DNA from: Branchiostoma floridae
Taxonomy: Eukaryota > Chordata > Leptocardii > Amphioxiformes > Branchiostomatidae
Assembly: GCF_000003815.2 (NCBI RefSeq)
Contig: NC_049989.1
Location: 15,901,990 to 15,956,213 of the forward strand
Direction: 5' to 3'
DNA: 54,224 bases
Shown here: positions 1 to 10,260 of the stretch, piece by piece
Position numbering within the stretch: the first letter of the stretch is position 1
Layout of the letters: each line of letters begins with the position of its first letter
Position numbers and translations under genes: made by a program
The notes under the pieces: model-generated
Databases searched by the model: none
Seen by the model: the letters and a program-made list of their open reading frames with translations, nothing else
What the model was told of the DNA's origin: nothing

Positions 1-1016
1 AGTCGGCGAAAGGTGCGTTAGTTAGACAGTTTGCGTTTAGTTTTGATACGTAATTATAAGTTAGACAGTGGCGAGAATGATTATTTTCTCATCAATATTT
101 CTCTTCAGAATTATTTGAACTTAATTGTACATCTAAACAATTGGCTTACCTGTGCAATGTTTATATGAGTAAAGACCAGTGTACTGAAATCATGTGTAAC
201 GTATGGCTCCTAGTCAATAGATCAGCATTTTCTCTATAGTGACCACCTGTCTATAGTGGCCACATTTCTATCACTGGACTGGAACTTGAGAAAACTGCTG
301 TATTTTCTCCAGAGGAAATGTAGGTGTTTCTAGTGCTGTTGTTGTTTGACATAAACTTTGAACATCTAAATTGTAAGTAACTTTAAACTGCCAGAGTTTC
401 AGCCCAATAAAACACTCTCAGTGCCAGGGTATGAACAGACTGACCTCCGAAAAGAAATCCTCGAACAAGGTTCAATCGTATCTTCCGGGTCTGGCAGGAA
501 GTTGTTAAACTAAAATAAGAATAGGCTCGATGGCTGATTGCATACAAAGTAAAACAGTTTAACAGTTTTACAGCTTGAAGAAAACAAACGCTCATACAGT
601 ACCTGCACCTGCTTGATAATTATTAAATCGTATGCCCTACTTGAATAAAAAAAGTTCACTGCAATAATAAATGTACCCACATCACAAGGAGCTTATACTT
701 TTTTAAACTTACACCTAGTTATCGTACTGAAAATTGTTAATGACATTACATGAAGTCATTCAACAATTTTCAGTCATGATGACAATTTTCTGAATGGAAG
801 GTGTGATTATTGTCATTTTCTGAAAAATAGAAGCAAGCTCTGTTTTGACCTGGAATCAATTCACAATTACTAGTCCACTTTGGGGGATAATGTACTGTTA
901 AGATGTTCCATTTTTGCGCAGGGGTGATTTGGAACAGTCCAATGTTGCGTGGGAAGGGGTATGGCTGAAATATGCTGTATTTGCTCTTAAGCAAATGTCG
1001 GCCTTTCTAGTTGGTT
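1..1016. other. AT-rich sequence, no feature recognised
   Basis: I see no convincing exon, RNA gene or repeat structure here. Open frames are short, lack family motifs and have no paired splice signals. The segment ends where a duplicated repeat begins. Confidence 0.5.
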
Positions 1017-2290
1017 ATTGCAAAACGGAGCCTGCAGGCTCGCAATGAAATAATGTACAGATCACTGGAATGTAATCTGATGTCGACCTGTGACTGATAA
1101 GATCTAAGAGAGAAACTATTAAGTTCTTTAAAGCGATTCCTTAGAGTCGTTGTCGCAGGTGAGCCAAGGGGCACCAGTAAACACTTTGTACCAGTTCACG
1201 TAAGATCTAAGAGAGAAACTATTAAATTCTTTAAAGCGATTCCTTAGAATCGTTGTCGCAGGTGAGCCAAAGAACACCAATAAATTTGTACCAGGTCACG
1301 TCATACGCCAAATAGCAATATGTGAAATACAGTTAAAAACCCGAGGGTGAAGGTTAGTCATACAGGTAATAACATATGCAAAATAGCAGTTCCTCAAGCA
1401 AATGGACATGACGTTTCAGGTAGCATTCAATACCTTTCATCAGTGTTTAGCATATCGTTTATCCCGTACGTCGACTTTCTACCAAGAGTGTCTTATTACA
1501 TGGATTTCCAATCTTCATCAATGCATGAACGTCATACATACTTAACAAGATGATCAATGTATAATTCTTGACTGCCTAAAACAAAATGCAACAATTCACT
1601 CACTCACTCACGGCCCGTAACCTCAGTGGTCGTAGGGGCTAAGAAATCGTATACAAAGTTGCAAAGTTTTGGAACGACCTGCCGACTGATATCAAGACTT
1701 TGGATACTAATGTCATAATGTCAAGAACATGATAGTGAAAGGCAAATGATTTTAGACTTTTGATGTGTAAAACGTTAGTATTGATTACCTTGGAGTTGTC
1801 TTATCTGCATACCAGTGTTGTGTATTTTTGTCTATGTGTTTGTAATTGTATAAACCCTGGAAGATTAGCCCCCTGAGGGCTAAATTACATCTCTATAGAT
1901 GTTCTCTTATAGAAAACACTTGTATTATTTATAGAATTTCATAATCAATTGTAAAAATAGATTAATAATTTGCTTTTTATTGTGCACATCTTTGTACTCA
2001 ATAATAATGAGCCAGCGGTTACTATGGAGGGTGGTTCCTTGGCTAATGTTTCGATTGTCGACTTTTGTGAATGTGATTATTGTAGAATTATGATTGTATA
2101 ATTCATAACTATCTTTGTTATGGGTACATGGCATTTGTATATGGATACCCACTCAAGGGTTTCACTTGTGGATGACGATCCACCCGAGCAGTGAAGCAAT
2201 ACAACATATTACAGTACTATGTAAGTCAACCCTTAGTAACTCTTTTGAAGGGGGTGGTAGAGCATTTTGAATGTTACCTGAGTTTTATAT
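1017..2290 (+). repeat. Dispersed duplicated segment, copy 1
   Basis: This stretch recurs in the same orientation at about 22907-23960, with small indels. Shared landmarks include CAAAACGGAGCCTGCAGG near the start, a paragraph around ATCTAAGAGAGAAA, the LINE-type tail around 1860-1915 and the block ending near TACCTGAGTTTT. Within this copy the AGATCTAAGAGAGAAACTATTAA paragraph (quoted only in part: AGATCTAAGAGAG) occurs twice, near 1096 and 1203. It is best read as a TE-derived dispersed repeat. Confidence 0.75.
1640..1915 (+). mobile_element. 3' end of a non-LTR retrotransposon (relic)
   Basis: Around 1650-1700 the plus strand encodes a short peptide with the word FWNDLP, typical of the C-terminus of CR1/L2-like reverse transcriptases. 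It is followed by an untranslated tail with the palindromic AGCCCCCTGAGGGCT at about 1868. A matching tail lies at about 23300-23570. No reverse transcriptase core remains. Confidence 0.6.
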
Positions 2291-2420
2291 GACTGTCACA
2301 TGTAGACCTGTGAACAGTACATTGTACATCTGTTAACCGTTTGTTTAAAACCTTAAAAAATACTTTTGCACAATCACTTCCTAGCTCATATTAGATAAAA
2401 TATGATCAAAAATGTAATCT

Positions 2421-2645
2421 TTTATTATAAAATAAAACAAAATAAAACAAATGAAATAAAATAAAATAAAATAAAATAAAATGAAATGAAATGAAATGAA
2501 ATGAAATGAAATGAAATGAAATGAAATGAAATGAAATGAAATAAAATAAAATAAAATAAAATAAAATAAAATAAAATAAAATGAAATAAATTAAATTAAA
2601 ACATTGTATAATACAATATAATATAATATAATACAATATAATGTA
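2421..2645. repeat. Compound pentanucleotide microsatellite (AAAAT / AAATG)n
   Basis: A long run of AAATA units switches to AAATG units (about 2480-2540) and back to AAATA, then decays into ATACA/ATATA steps. The long minus-strand open frame across it is an artefact of the 5-bp period. Confidence 0.95.
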
Positions 2646-2949
2646 CATACATGAGTGAATCAGATTCACTTCACCAGTTTACCTCAATCAGTTAAACAAT
2701 ATATTCATATTCTCGTCCCTGACCTTCGTACGTGTGTAAAGCTGGCTTGTGTAAATAACGCCACCTGACAATTCATAGCAAAACTTCAGCACTAAGCTTG
2801 AGTTTGCTTGGGGAAAATGTATAAAAGTATGCGTTAACCTAAAATATTACGTGTGTTTACAGTCTACGTGTTGTGTGACGAACACGGTAGAATACAAACG
2901 AAGAAAAGAGAGAATTTTCCACCCCACCCCCCCACCCCCCTATTGGTCC

Positions 2950-3600
2950 AAACATGATGAAAACGGTAAAATGTCTTTAAACATTGTTTTCGACACCTCT
3001 CTTTCAATATGTAACAAACAAAGAAAACATATATGTGTGCATCTAATTTGTCTGGAAACGTGCGTTGTTTGTCCCCCACGGTTTTCTTTCATCTTTGGTC
3101 TCTAATTTGTTCATTCTTTTACATTGTGTCCGGACCCCGCCTGACGCAGGCCGTGTATCTTTTCTGTGCAGAAGCCTGACAAGTCGTACCATACCGGGAG
3201 GGCAAAAACAGCCCCAGTCGGGCTATTTTATATTTTCATTCTTCCAAATATCATTTGGACGAGGCATGAAGCCTGGAGGATGCACTTTCATGACAGTATT
3301 TTCTTTGTGGGGTGGGGGTGGGGGGGATCCCGCTTGCGGAATGGTGTAATGAGGGGTGAATTCACCATTTCCGATGGTGAAGTAAATCTCCGTACATGGG
3401 AAACGTCGGATGGCATACCTTTGTCCATTTTCGCCAAACATCTGCACGTAATAATAGAATTGAGAACCTGGCTCACTTTTCAAGAAGAGTAGGTGCGTTT
3501 GGCTGAAAACATAACCAGTTTGGAACCCAGCGTCGATGCTCAAGATAAAACATACAATTATAAGCCGTAAAATATGTGCAAAACAGTTTTTGACAATAGA
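2950..3600. repeat. Duplicated segment, copy 1 of about 3
   Basis: The sequence from about 2985 to 3600 is repeated at about 5075-5760 at high identity, and its first ~120 bases recur once more at 4800-4930. Shared blocks include GGCCGTGTATCTTTTCTG and CCAGTCGGGCTATTTTAT. The repeat carries the open frame described at 3223-3543. Confidence 0.8.
3223..3543 (-). CDS. Unidentified open reading frame within a duplicated segment
   Basis: About 105 codons are open on the minus strand. The upstream half is protein-like (words GYVFSQTHLLFL and QFYYYVQMFG, a balanced mix of aromatic and hydrophobic residues); the downstream part becomes low-complexity proline around the G/C run at 3305-3330. There is no good ATG at the left edge, so it may be an exon or part of a transposon protein. 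The homologous stretch at 5.4-5.66 kb is disrupted. I do not recognise the family. Confidence 0.3.
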   Translation of the reverse strand: MSIDAGFQTGYVFSQTHLLFLKSEPGSQFYYYVQMFGENGQRYAIRRFPCTEIYFTIGNGEFTPHYTIPQAGSPPPPPHKENTVMKVHPPGFMPRPNDIWKNENIK

Positions 3601-3829
3601 TCACACTTGACACGAGTTGTAGGTCACAAACAGAAATTTACGATTGCCACTAAATTATGCTCTTCTTGTGCCGTGAGTGCATGTGATGATTATCACGTGA
3701 CAGTATGTTCTTCTCACGACGCGCTCGCCTGTCCCGATAAGTAACTGAAAACATTAGATTTTGTTGTCGTCTAATGCATTATTATCGAAGCCTTTTTGAA
3801 AATGTGTTGAAGACACGGGTGTCTGAAGT

Positions 3830-4170
3830 GTGCAAACCACGAAAATTAATGTTCTGCACAAGTAAACGTTAGATCTCCTTAAATTCATCGCTTATATCAT
3901 TTGCCTGTATTATGATTGGTGGCGGTATTACGATACTGGATGTAATATAGAAAAAGGAATTCACAGAACTGGCAGAGGTTTGAAAAGAAAATGAACATTT
4001 GTGCAAACCACGAAAATTAATGTTTCTGCACAACTAAACGTTAGATCTCCTTAGATTTATCGCTTATACATTTGCCTGTAATATGATTGTTGGCGGTATT
4101 ACGGTATTGGATGTAATATAGCAAAAGGAATTCACAGAACTGGCAGAGGTTTGAAAGGAAAATGAACATT
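3830..4170. repeat. Tandem duplication, period 171 bp
   Basis: Two head-to-tail units start with GTGCAAACCACGAAAATTA at 3830 and 4001 and both end near AAATGAACATTT. They differ by scattered substitutions and small indels, so the duplication is not brand new. Confidence 0.9.
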
Positions 4171-4206
4171 TATGTGAACAGTACGTTGTACATTTGTTAA
4201 TATTTT

Positions 4207-4710
4207 AGTGGGGCCGCGTGGCACGATCGGCAGCACGTTGGTCTCAGGCCCGAAAGGTCCGGGGTTCGAATCCGCTTCTCGTGTCACCGATCTTGTGCCC
4301 TTGGGAAAGGCACTTTACACGACTTTCCTCACTTAATTCTGGTGTGAATGAGTACCTAGCCGCGGCTAGTTGCAGTGACAGGCATTGTGGTGGTGACAGG
4401 CAATAGGGGCATGTTCGGGCATGACGCACCCGCCATGACACATGAGTCAGGGGTAGGAGGAACCCCTTGCATCCTTGGTCGGAAGTCCTCCTAGGAGACG
4501 GAAACTCCAATCAACAAAACTGCATCTGCTGGGGCCATCTAACACGTTGCATACAGTTGCCCCTGTAGGACTAGTACGCCAGTGGACGAGAGGGTGGAGA
4601 AGGATGTGCACACCCCTCCTTCAGCTTAAAAAGCCAAGTGCAGGCCAGGCAGACGGGTCGCCTTAAACCCGTCTGCCTACCATTGTCTTCCGAGACAGAC
4701 GGATGCCAAC
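4207..4710 (+). mobile_element. tRNA-derived SINE, plus orientation
   Basis: The head has a pol III A-box-like TGGCACGATCGG near 4219 and a perfect B box GGTTCGAATCC near 4264. It is followed by a central block around CCTTGGGAAAGGCACTTTA (about 4300). The distal part contains a stem in which GGCAGACGGGT pairs with ACCCGTCTGCC. The same head and central block occur reversed at 13567-14058, which supports a SINE family. A lancelet-type SINE is likely; the exact family is not determined. Confidence 0.85.
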
Positions 4711-4794
4711 AACTTTTTGTTTAAAACCTTAAAAATACTTCTTGCACAATCACTTAAATATTTCTTAGCTCATATTAGATAGAACATGATCAAA

Positions 4795-4930
4795 AAGGTA
4801 GAATGTCTTTAAAGGTTGGTGTCAACACATTGTTTTCAATATGTATATATGTAACAAACAAACAAAGAAAATAATTACGTGTCTGTATGATTTGTCTCGA
4901 CTAGAAAACGTGCGCTCAATATGATTTTCT
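4795..4930. repeat. Partial third copy of the 2.98-kb repeat
   Basis: Contains the same succession ATGTAACAAACAAACAAAG, then GATTTGTCTC and AACGTGCGCT as the longer copies at 2985 and 5090, but breaks off after about 130 bases. Confidence 0.6.
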
Positions 4931-5074
4931 TTAATCTTTGGTTCGTAATTTCTTCATTTTTTTACATCGTGTTTCGGACGGAAAAGTTCAGACAAAGAAA
5001 AAAGACAATTGTTTTCCCCTATGGTGCATATAGATGAATTCAATATATGTGATGAGATCCAAAAATGATCAAAA

Positions 5075-5765
5075 CGGTAGTGTGTCTTTAAAAATTGTTT
5101 TCGATACCTCTCTTTCCATATGTAACAAACAAACAAAGAAACCGATTACGTGTGTATCTGATTTATCTGGAAACGTGCGCTGTTTGTCACTCATGATTTT
5201 CTTTCATCTTTGGTCTGTAATTTCTTCATATTTCTTATTGTGTTCGGCCCCCGCCTGACGCAGGCCGTGTATCTTTTCTGTGCAGAAGCCTGACAAGTCG
5301 CACCATACCGGGAGGGCAACAACAGCCCCAGTCGGGCTATTTTATGTTTTCATTCTTCCAAATATCATTTGGGGGAGGCATGAAGCCTGGAGGATGCACT
5401 TTCATGACAGTATTTCCTCTGTGGGTGGGGGGGTAGGGATCCCGCTTGCGGAATGGTGTAATGATGGGTGAATAAACCAATTCCGATGGTGAAGTAAATC
5501 TCCGTACATGGGAAACGTCGGATGGCATATTAACTTTGTCCATATTCGCCAAACATCTGCACGTAATGATAGAATTGAGAACCTGGCTCACTTATCAAGA
5601 AGAGTAGGTGCGTTTGGCTGAAAACATAACCAGTTTGGAACCCAGCGTCGATGCTCAAGATAAAACATACAATGAAAAGCCGCAAAATATGTGCAAAACA
5701 GTTTTTGACAATAGATCACACTTGACACGAGTTGTAGGTCACCAACAGAAATTTAAGATTGCTAC
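5075..5765. repeat. Duplicated segment, copy 2
   Basis: Colinear with 2985-3600 over the whole length. Differences include a shortened G-run at 5425-5440 and a 4-base insertion near 5530. Confidence 0.8.
5337..5665 (-). pseudogene. Disrupted copy of the unidentified frame at 3223-3543
   Basis: The minus-strand reading matches the 3.2-3.5 kb frame from the GYVFSQTHLLFL word onwards. It acquires a stop after the GEYGQS word because of a short insertion near 5530 (TTAA relative to the other copy), then continues with the same CTEIYFTIG word in a shifted frame. Confidence 0.4.
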
Positions 5766-6196
5766 TAAATTATGACAACAGCAGTTTCAAACCAGATATA
5801 CTGCTTCTTGGTATGTGTTTATGTGGATTACATTAATACTTGTACTTGTTTATTGTCCCTGATGACTTTTTACATTGAAAGATGGTTGAATCCTAAAGTA
5901 TAATATCTCAGAAAAGAACATTTCATGAACAAGCATATCTGAAAAGTACACGTCAGCAACAAGCCCAGTTAATACCATAGGTGGGGACTTCAAAGCTCCT
6001 TGTTGATTGGATTTGTCTGCTGCTTCCAGCCTCCTTTACAGCCTTCCACCGGCGTTAATGGTTATTTTTGATGAGAGGCGCTGATCGATTTGCTATGTTG
6101 AAGATATCTTAAAGCAGATCTTTCGTGGCCTAAGACAGTATTATAAGCTTGGGAAGAAGTTTAGTCGGCAGAGGAGTAAATTTGCCAATTTGCAAA
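5766..6196. other. No feature recognised
   Basis: Unique-looking AT-rich DNA without convincing ORFs, splice pairs or repeats. Confidence 0.4.
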
Positions 6197-6366
6197 TTAG
6201 GGAGGGAGTTAGGGTGGGAGTTAGGGAGGAAGGGAGTTAGGGAGGAAGGGAGTTAGGGAGGGAGTTAGGGAGTAAGGGAGTTAGGGAGGGAGTTAGGGTG
6301 GGAGTTAGGGAGGAAGGCAGTTAGGGAGGGAGTTAGGGACGGAGTTAGGAAGGGAGGGAAGGATAG
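6197..6366. repeat. G-rich minisatellite with GGGAGTTAGGG units
   Basis: About 170 bases of imperfect 9-13 bp units mixing GGGAGTTAGGG and GGGAGGAAGG. There are many GGG runs on the plus strand separated by 2-5 bases, so G-quadruplex formation is plausible. The hexamer TTAGGG occurs repeatedly but not as a pure telomeric array. Confidence 0.9.
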
Positions 6367-6670
6367 GTTTATAGAAGGGTATTCATTGCATGCGGTTGAA
6401 CAATCATTGTTTGTGTTCGTTCTGCTCGGATATCAGGATTAAGGCGATAGTATGGGGTGGGGTATCTTAGATAAATCAGGATTGCTCAAGCTTTCCGTTT
6501 CAGTGTGTACCTAAACTTTCACATTACAATTGGCATGTGAGATGAAGATGTCTCAAGGAAACAGACGTTGCTGTGAAGAAAATCTCCTTATGTAATGAAT
6601 CGGCCTGTGGTGCGCCTCATGTTCCACATGATGTGCTGTGGCTTCTCTGATTTTAACTTGCAGTTCTTAT

Positions 6671-6754
6671 TAGTCGGTTGCCTTGACGATTGGGTTTGCA
6701 CATAAGAGGATCCTAGGAACGCGTACGCTGGTTCGATTGATTGATTGCAATGAT
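6671..6754 (+). repeat. 84-bp direct repeat, copy 1
   Basis: TAGTCGGTTGCCTTGACGAT and the following block (GATCCTAGGAACGCGTA) recur at 7131-7214, offset by 460 bp, in the same orientation with a few substitutions. Confidence 0.85.
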
Positions 6755-7130
6755 GTAATATCCAGGTAGCAGAATCGGTCAGATTCTATTGATAATTTGT
6801 ATTGATAATTTGAGTCGTTTTTTTTTGTGTGTGTTTCGACGGCGCTATGTAATGCTGTACGCTTTCTGGACGATGCATTCCCCCACGTGTGTTTGATAAT
6901 CATTACCTCCATGAAATGGATTTGCAGTGGGTTGTTCATTCTCTTTTTTCTCTATTTGGTATAGTTTTGGCTCCTTGTGTAATATCTTGCAAACACCATC
7001 ATTCAAATTTTTTGGCTATCGTTAGAAGAGGAATTTTCCTAAACAATCAGATGGGTTTCGCTGGAAAATAAGCCGATTTATTTTTTGAACAACAAATTGC
7101 AATTGTTTACATTTCATGAGAACGAGTGTT

Positions 7131-7214
7131 TAGTCGGCTGCCTTGGCGATTGGATTTGCACATAAGAGGATCCTAGGAACGCGTAAGCTGGTGCGATTGG
7201 TTGATTGTAATGAT
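7131..7214 (+). repeat. 84-bp direct repeat, copy 2
   Basis: Matches 6671-6754. The 376 bases between the copies hold no recognisable gene; whether the pair is the ends of a small element or a simple duplication cannot be told from the window alone. Confidence 0.85.
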
Positions 7215-7459
7215 TAAGAATTTATCATGGTTTACTTGTATTACCTGCAATTTACTTTCATATCATTGTATCTATTTGTCTTTGTATCCTATGTTGAGCT
7301 TATTTGGAAAGGCTAAGGCTAAGGCAGGTAAAACTATGTGCTTGTTGATTAGCTTAAAAATACCTTTGTCCATTTTGGAGGCTTTCTGCATCCCCATTGG
7401 ATAGTGGAATGATCGTCAGTCTACCGTTTGGAGCCGTGAGGATCAATGATCAGAGGCTA

Positions 7460-7660
7460 TCTGAAGACTAACTGTATAAAATCTGTCGGAATAACTGATA
7501 ACTCGAACGTGACCGATCCTATGCTGGAGACTATTGGACGTAGGCGAACACCCTGTTTGTGGATTTGGGGAAGGCCGTAGAAAGTTTGGGGTTGTTCCGA
7601 AGTGGGGTAGAGTCTTACGAGGGCTACGTATGGAACTTTCAGGCACTTGTGACATAGCAC
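7460..7660 (-). mobile_element. Penelope-like element reverse-transcriptase fragment
   Basis: Read on the minus strand, about 7510-7640 encodes the signature words FYGLPQIHK and LRPIVSSIGS, characteristic of the start of the RT domain in Penelope-like retroelements (family usually FYGLPKIHK...RPIVS). The frame decays on both sides, with a C-run of GGGGG codons near 7665 and no palm-domain YxDD motif. It is a short dead fragment. Confidence 0.8.
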
Positions 7661-7865
7661 CCCCCCCCCACCTGCAACAAAACATTTAGCTCCTGTAACT
7701 AAAACAACAAGAGCAAATTTACTCATTTGCATTAATTGTGTCTTAGCTTTGTTTCCCACCGAAATCCAAAATTGTCTTCAGCTTGACTTTGCTTTACATT
7801 TGTTTTATATTGGAATCCACATTTTTCAGTTTTTCCAGATCACTTCAGTGTTACGAACGAAAACT

Positions 7866-8235
7866 AGCGGAAGCTAGTTGAAACGTCTGACCTTTTCCAA
7901 AATCATAGCCAGTTGCTGTTGAGTAACTACTTTTTGGCGTATCTTATCACCTGGATGTCTATTCTTCTCCGACGTAATGTTTGTAATCCTATAGTAAAGT
8001 GGCGGAAAGCGAAGGTGTCATTATCGCAAGAATCAAACCTTCAGACCACGCATAAAAAAACTTGCCCTCAAACGCTAACCTGATATTTCAACTTTTATCA
8101 AGCACAGTTCTGACAGAGTTTATACGGTTAGTGTTCAGATTGCCCCTGATCATTGGTCCTCTCGGCTTCAAACGGCAGACTGACCGTTTTAAAAGTCATA
8201 TCCAGTTGCTTGAGTAACTGCTTTTTGGATTACAT
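7866..8235 (+). repeat. Two related paragraphs upstream of the receptor exon
   Basis: The stretch around 7880-7935 (CCAGTTGCTGTTGAGTAACT, CTTTTTGG) and the stretch around 8170-8228 (CCAGTTGCTTGAGTAACTGC, TTTTTGG) are diverged copies about 290 bp apart, each preceded by a CTGACC word. They lie immediately 5' of the first receptor exon and may include its 5' UTR or promoter-proximal DNA. No TATA box or initiator is convincing. Confidence 0.5.
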
Positions 8236-8238
8236 ACA

Positions 8239-9181
8239 TTGAAGACATACACGGGAACTGTTTATCTAACCCATAGAACAACCAACGGCGATCCCAACAT
8301 CAGTCCATACGCTGTTACACACGAGCTGACCATGCCTTATAAAGGAAAAGCTGCAACCCAGAGCGGACAGGGAAAGGACACTATTCAACCAAACAGCGAT
8401 ACATACATGTGCCATGCCCTTGCGATGAATACACTTTCGGAAGATACAAAGACCAAGGCGCCCATTCAGAAAAACATAGTGGCTTCAACCAGCAAAGAAG
8501 ATTTCCCAGTTCCGTTAGCAGGACGTGATAGCCCCGAGAACAGTGCTGATGCTCCAGCCCTTTCCGGGGGCGTCGGTACCATGCGTGAGTCTCCACATCC
8601 TCCAAACCAAGCCTCCGTGCACATGAACCCCCTATCTAACTTCACGCACGAGCACAGCCCGCGGCCCTCTGACCCCGAGCTTGCACGTGACGCTTCCAAC
8701 CCGGTGTACGGGCATGACCTGAAGGGCACGGATCCTGATACTGACTTGCGACCGGCTGGCATGCAGCCATATGCCGTCGGAAATCAGGAGGAAGATGCTG
8801 ATGATGATAAAGACCATCAACCAGCTAACATGGAGCCATATGCCGTCAAATATCAGGAGGAAGATGACGATGATGATAAAGACCATCAACCAGCTGGCAT
8901 GGAGCCATATGCCGTCAAATATCAGGAGGAAGATGATGATGATGATGATAAAGACCATCAACCAGCTGGCATGGAGCCATATGCCGTCAAATATCAGGAG
9001 GAAGATGATGATGATGATGATAAAGACCATCAACCAGCTAACATGGAGCCATATGCCGTCAAATATCAGGAGGAAGATGATGATGATGATAAAGACCATC
9101 AACCAGCTGGCATGGAGCCATATGCCGTCAGATATCAGGAGGAAGATGCTGATGATGAAGATCCTCGGGAAGCAGCTGGCG
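8239..9181 (+). CDS. Type II YWTD/NPxY receptor, coding segment 1 (acidic cytoplasmic repeats)
   Basis: First recognised coding segment of an 11-segment gene running to 18965. The first in-frame ATG is at 8332; sequence from 8239 is open and already carries a PYAV word, so the true start may lie in an upstream exon. The product begins hydrophilic (no signal peptide), contains an NPVY motif near 8700, then six tandem units of the form HQPAGMEPYAVKYQEED followed by a variable poly-Asp run (about 8749-9160, 66-72 bp units). The donor is GGTAAG at 9181/9182, phase 1. The region precedes the membrane span and has positively charged residues beside it, so I place it in the cytoplasm. NPxY words suggest PTB-adaptor binding and endocytosis (family knowledge). 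The long hydrophobic minus-strand frame here is a shadow. Confidence 0.85.
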
Positions 9182-9453
9182 GTAAGATGATATATCTACA
9201 TTTACAAACTTCACTTTCAGTGGGAGTCAAGTAATTTTGTTTTTCTGGCGAACCCGCGCGTGTTTCCGCTCAAAGCGTGTACTTGTACTTCCTGTGTATT
9301 CTTTACCAGAGGATAACCGTCAGGGGGGAAAAGTCTCCATGTCAACGTCGGTGAACTTGAACATGAGATTTTATTAGTATATTTATATGGGAGGTGTGGC
9401 TTATATAGATGAGCCTGATAGGTTTAGGATTGCCATGCGACAAAAACAACTCG

Positions 9454-9823
9454 AGTTTGAAGAATGGCTCTCTGATGGTGCGATGTACAATAACAGGAGA
9501 AGGGTTTCAATTTGCCACAGTTGCGCTTGTGTTCTTAATGAAATCATACTACTATAGTTAATGTATATATATATTTTTTTCCATATTCTTGAAGTGATTG
9601 GTCTTCTTAATTCATACTTTCGACGCCATTTTAATTTTCCTCAAGGCACCACACCCATGCAACAGACTGATTGGCAGGCACGTGCGGACGCCGTTGCGAG
9701 TATACCCAACCCTATGTACGCCTCCAGAGCAGGTAAATTATCCTGTGTTAGATTATTCGTACGATTGCCGTCCGATAACAAACTGATTACGTTCCTGAGT
9801 CGCGAGGGTGCCATACAAGCTTA
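9454..9823 (+). repeat. Tandemly duplicated exon unit, copy 1
   Basis: This block and 9874-10260 share intron flank, 87-bp exon and downstream intron (common words: TCTCTGATGGTG, GACGCCATTTTAATTTTCCT, GTTCCTGAGTCGCGA). The exon is almost unchanged while the introns have diverged by indels. Confidence 0.9.
9646..9732 (+). CDS. Receptor coding segment 2 (NPMY exon, copy 1)
   Basis: An 87-bp phase 1-1 exon bounded by TTTTCCTCAAG and GGTAAATT. It encodes a 29-residue block with QTDWQARADAVAS followed by IPNPMYASRA. NPMY fits the NPxY consensus for PTB-domain adaptors and clathrin-linked uptake. Because both ends are phase 1, gain or loss of the exon keeps the frame. Confidence 0.85.
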
Positions 9824-9873
9824 AGCTGTCTTGTTAGGAAAGGACTGTCTTAGATGCTTGTCGGTGGTCGGTG

Positions 9874-10260
9874 ACTTTGAAGTATGGTTCTCTGATGGTG
9901 TGATAAACAATAACATGAAAATGGTGTCAATTTGCCACAATTGGTGTTCTTAACAGAATAATACTACCATATCTAATGGATATATATTTGTTCAAATTAT
10001 GTTGTATTTTAATTTCAAAAAGTCTTGAAGTGACTGTTCTCCTTAATTCATAACGTTGACGCCATTTTAATTTTCCTCCAGGCACCACACCCAACCAGCA
10101 GACTGATTGGCAGGCACGTGCGGACGCCGTTGCGAGTATACCCAACCCTATGTACGCCTCCAGAGCAGGTAAATTATCCTGTGTCAGATTCTTCGTACGA
10201 CTGCCGTACGATAACAAACTGATTACGTTCCTGAGTCGCGAAGGTACCATACAGACTTCA
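9874..10260 (+). repeat. Tandemly duplicated exon unit, copy 2
   Basis: Homologous to 9454-9823; offset about 420-435 bp because of intron indels around the AT-rich stretch at 9980-10020. Confidence 0.9.
10082..10168 (+). CDS. Receptor coding segment 3 (NPMY exon, copy 2)
   Basis: Acceptor TTTTCCTCCAG, donor GGTAAATT, phase 1-1, 87 bp. The peptide differs from copy 1 at a single residue (TPN versus TPM before QQTDW), which implies selection on the protein or recent conversion, since the introns differ much more. Confidence 0.85.

Noticed and set aside
2406-2669. Minus-strand frame of repeated Phe/Ile/Leu
   Set aside because: Translation of a pentanucleotide microsatellite without stop-containing phases; no gene context.
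8632-9102. 156-codon minus-strand frame rich in Ile/Phe opposite the acidic repeats
   Set aside because: It is the reverse complement of the GAT-rich coding repeats; periodicity in a multiple of three keeps it open. The plus strand has splice sites and motif support.
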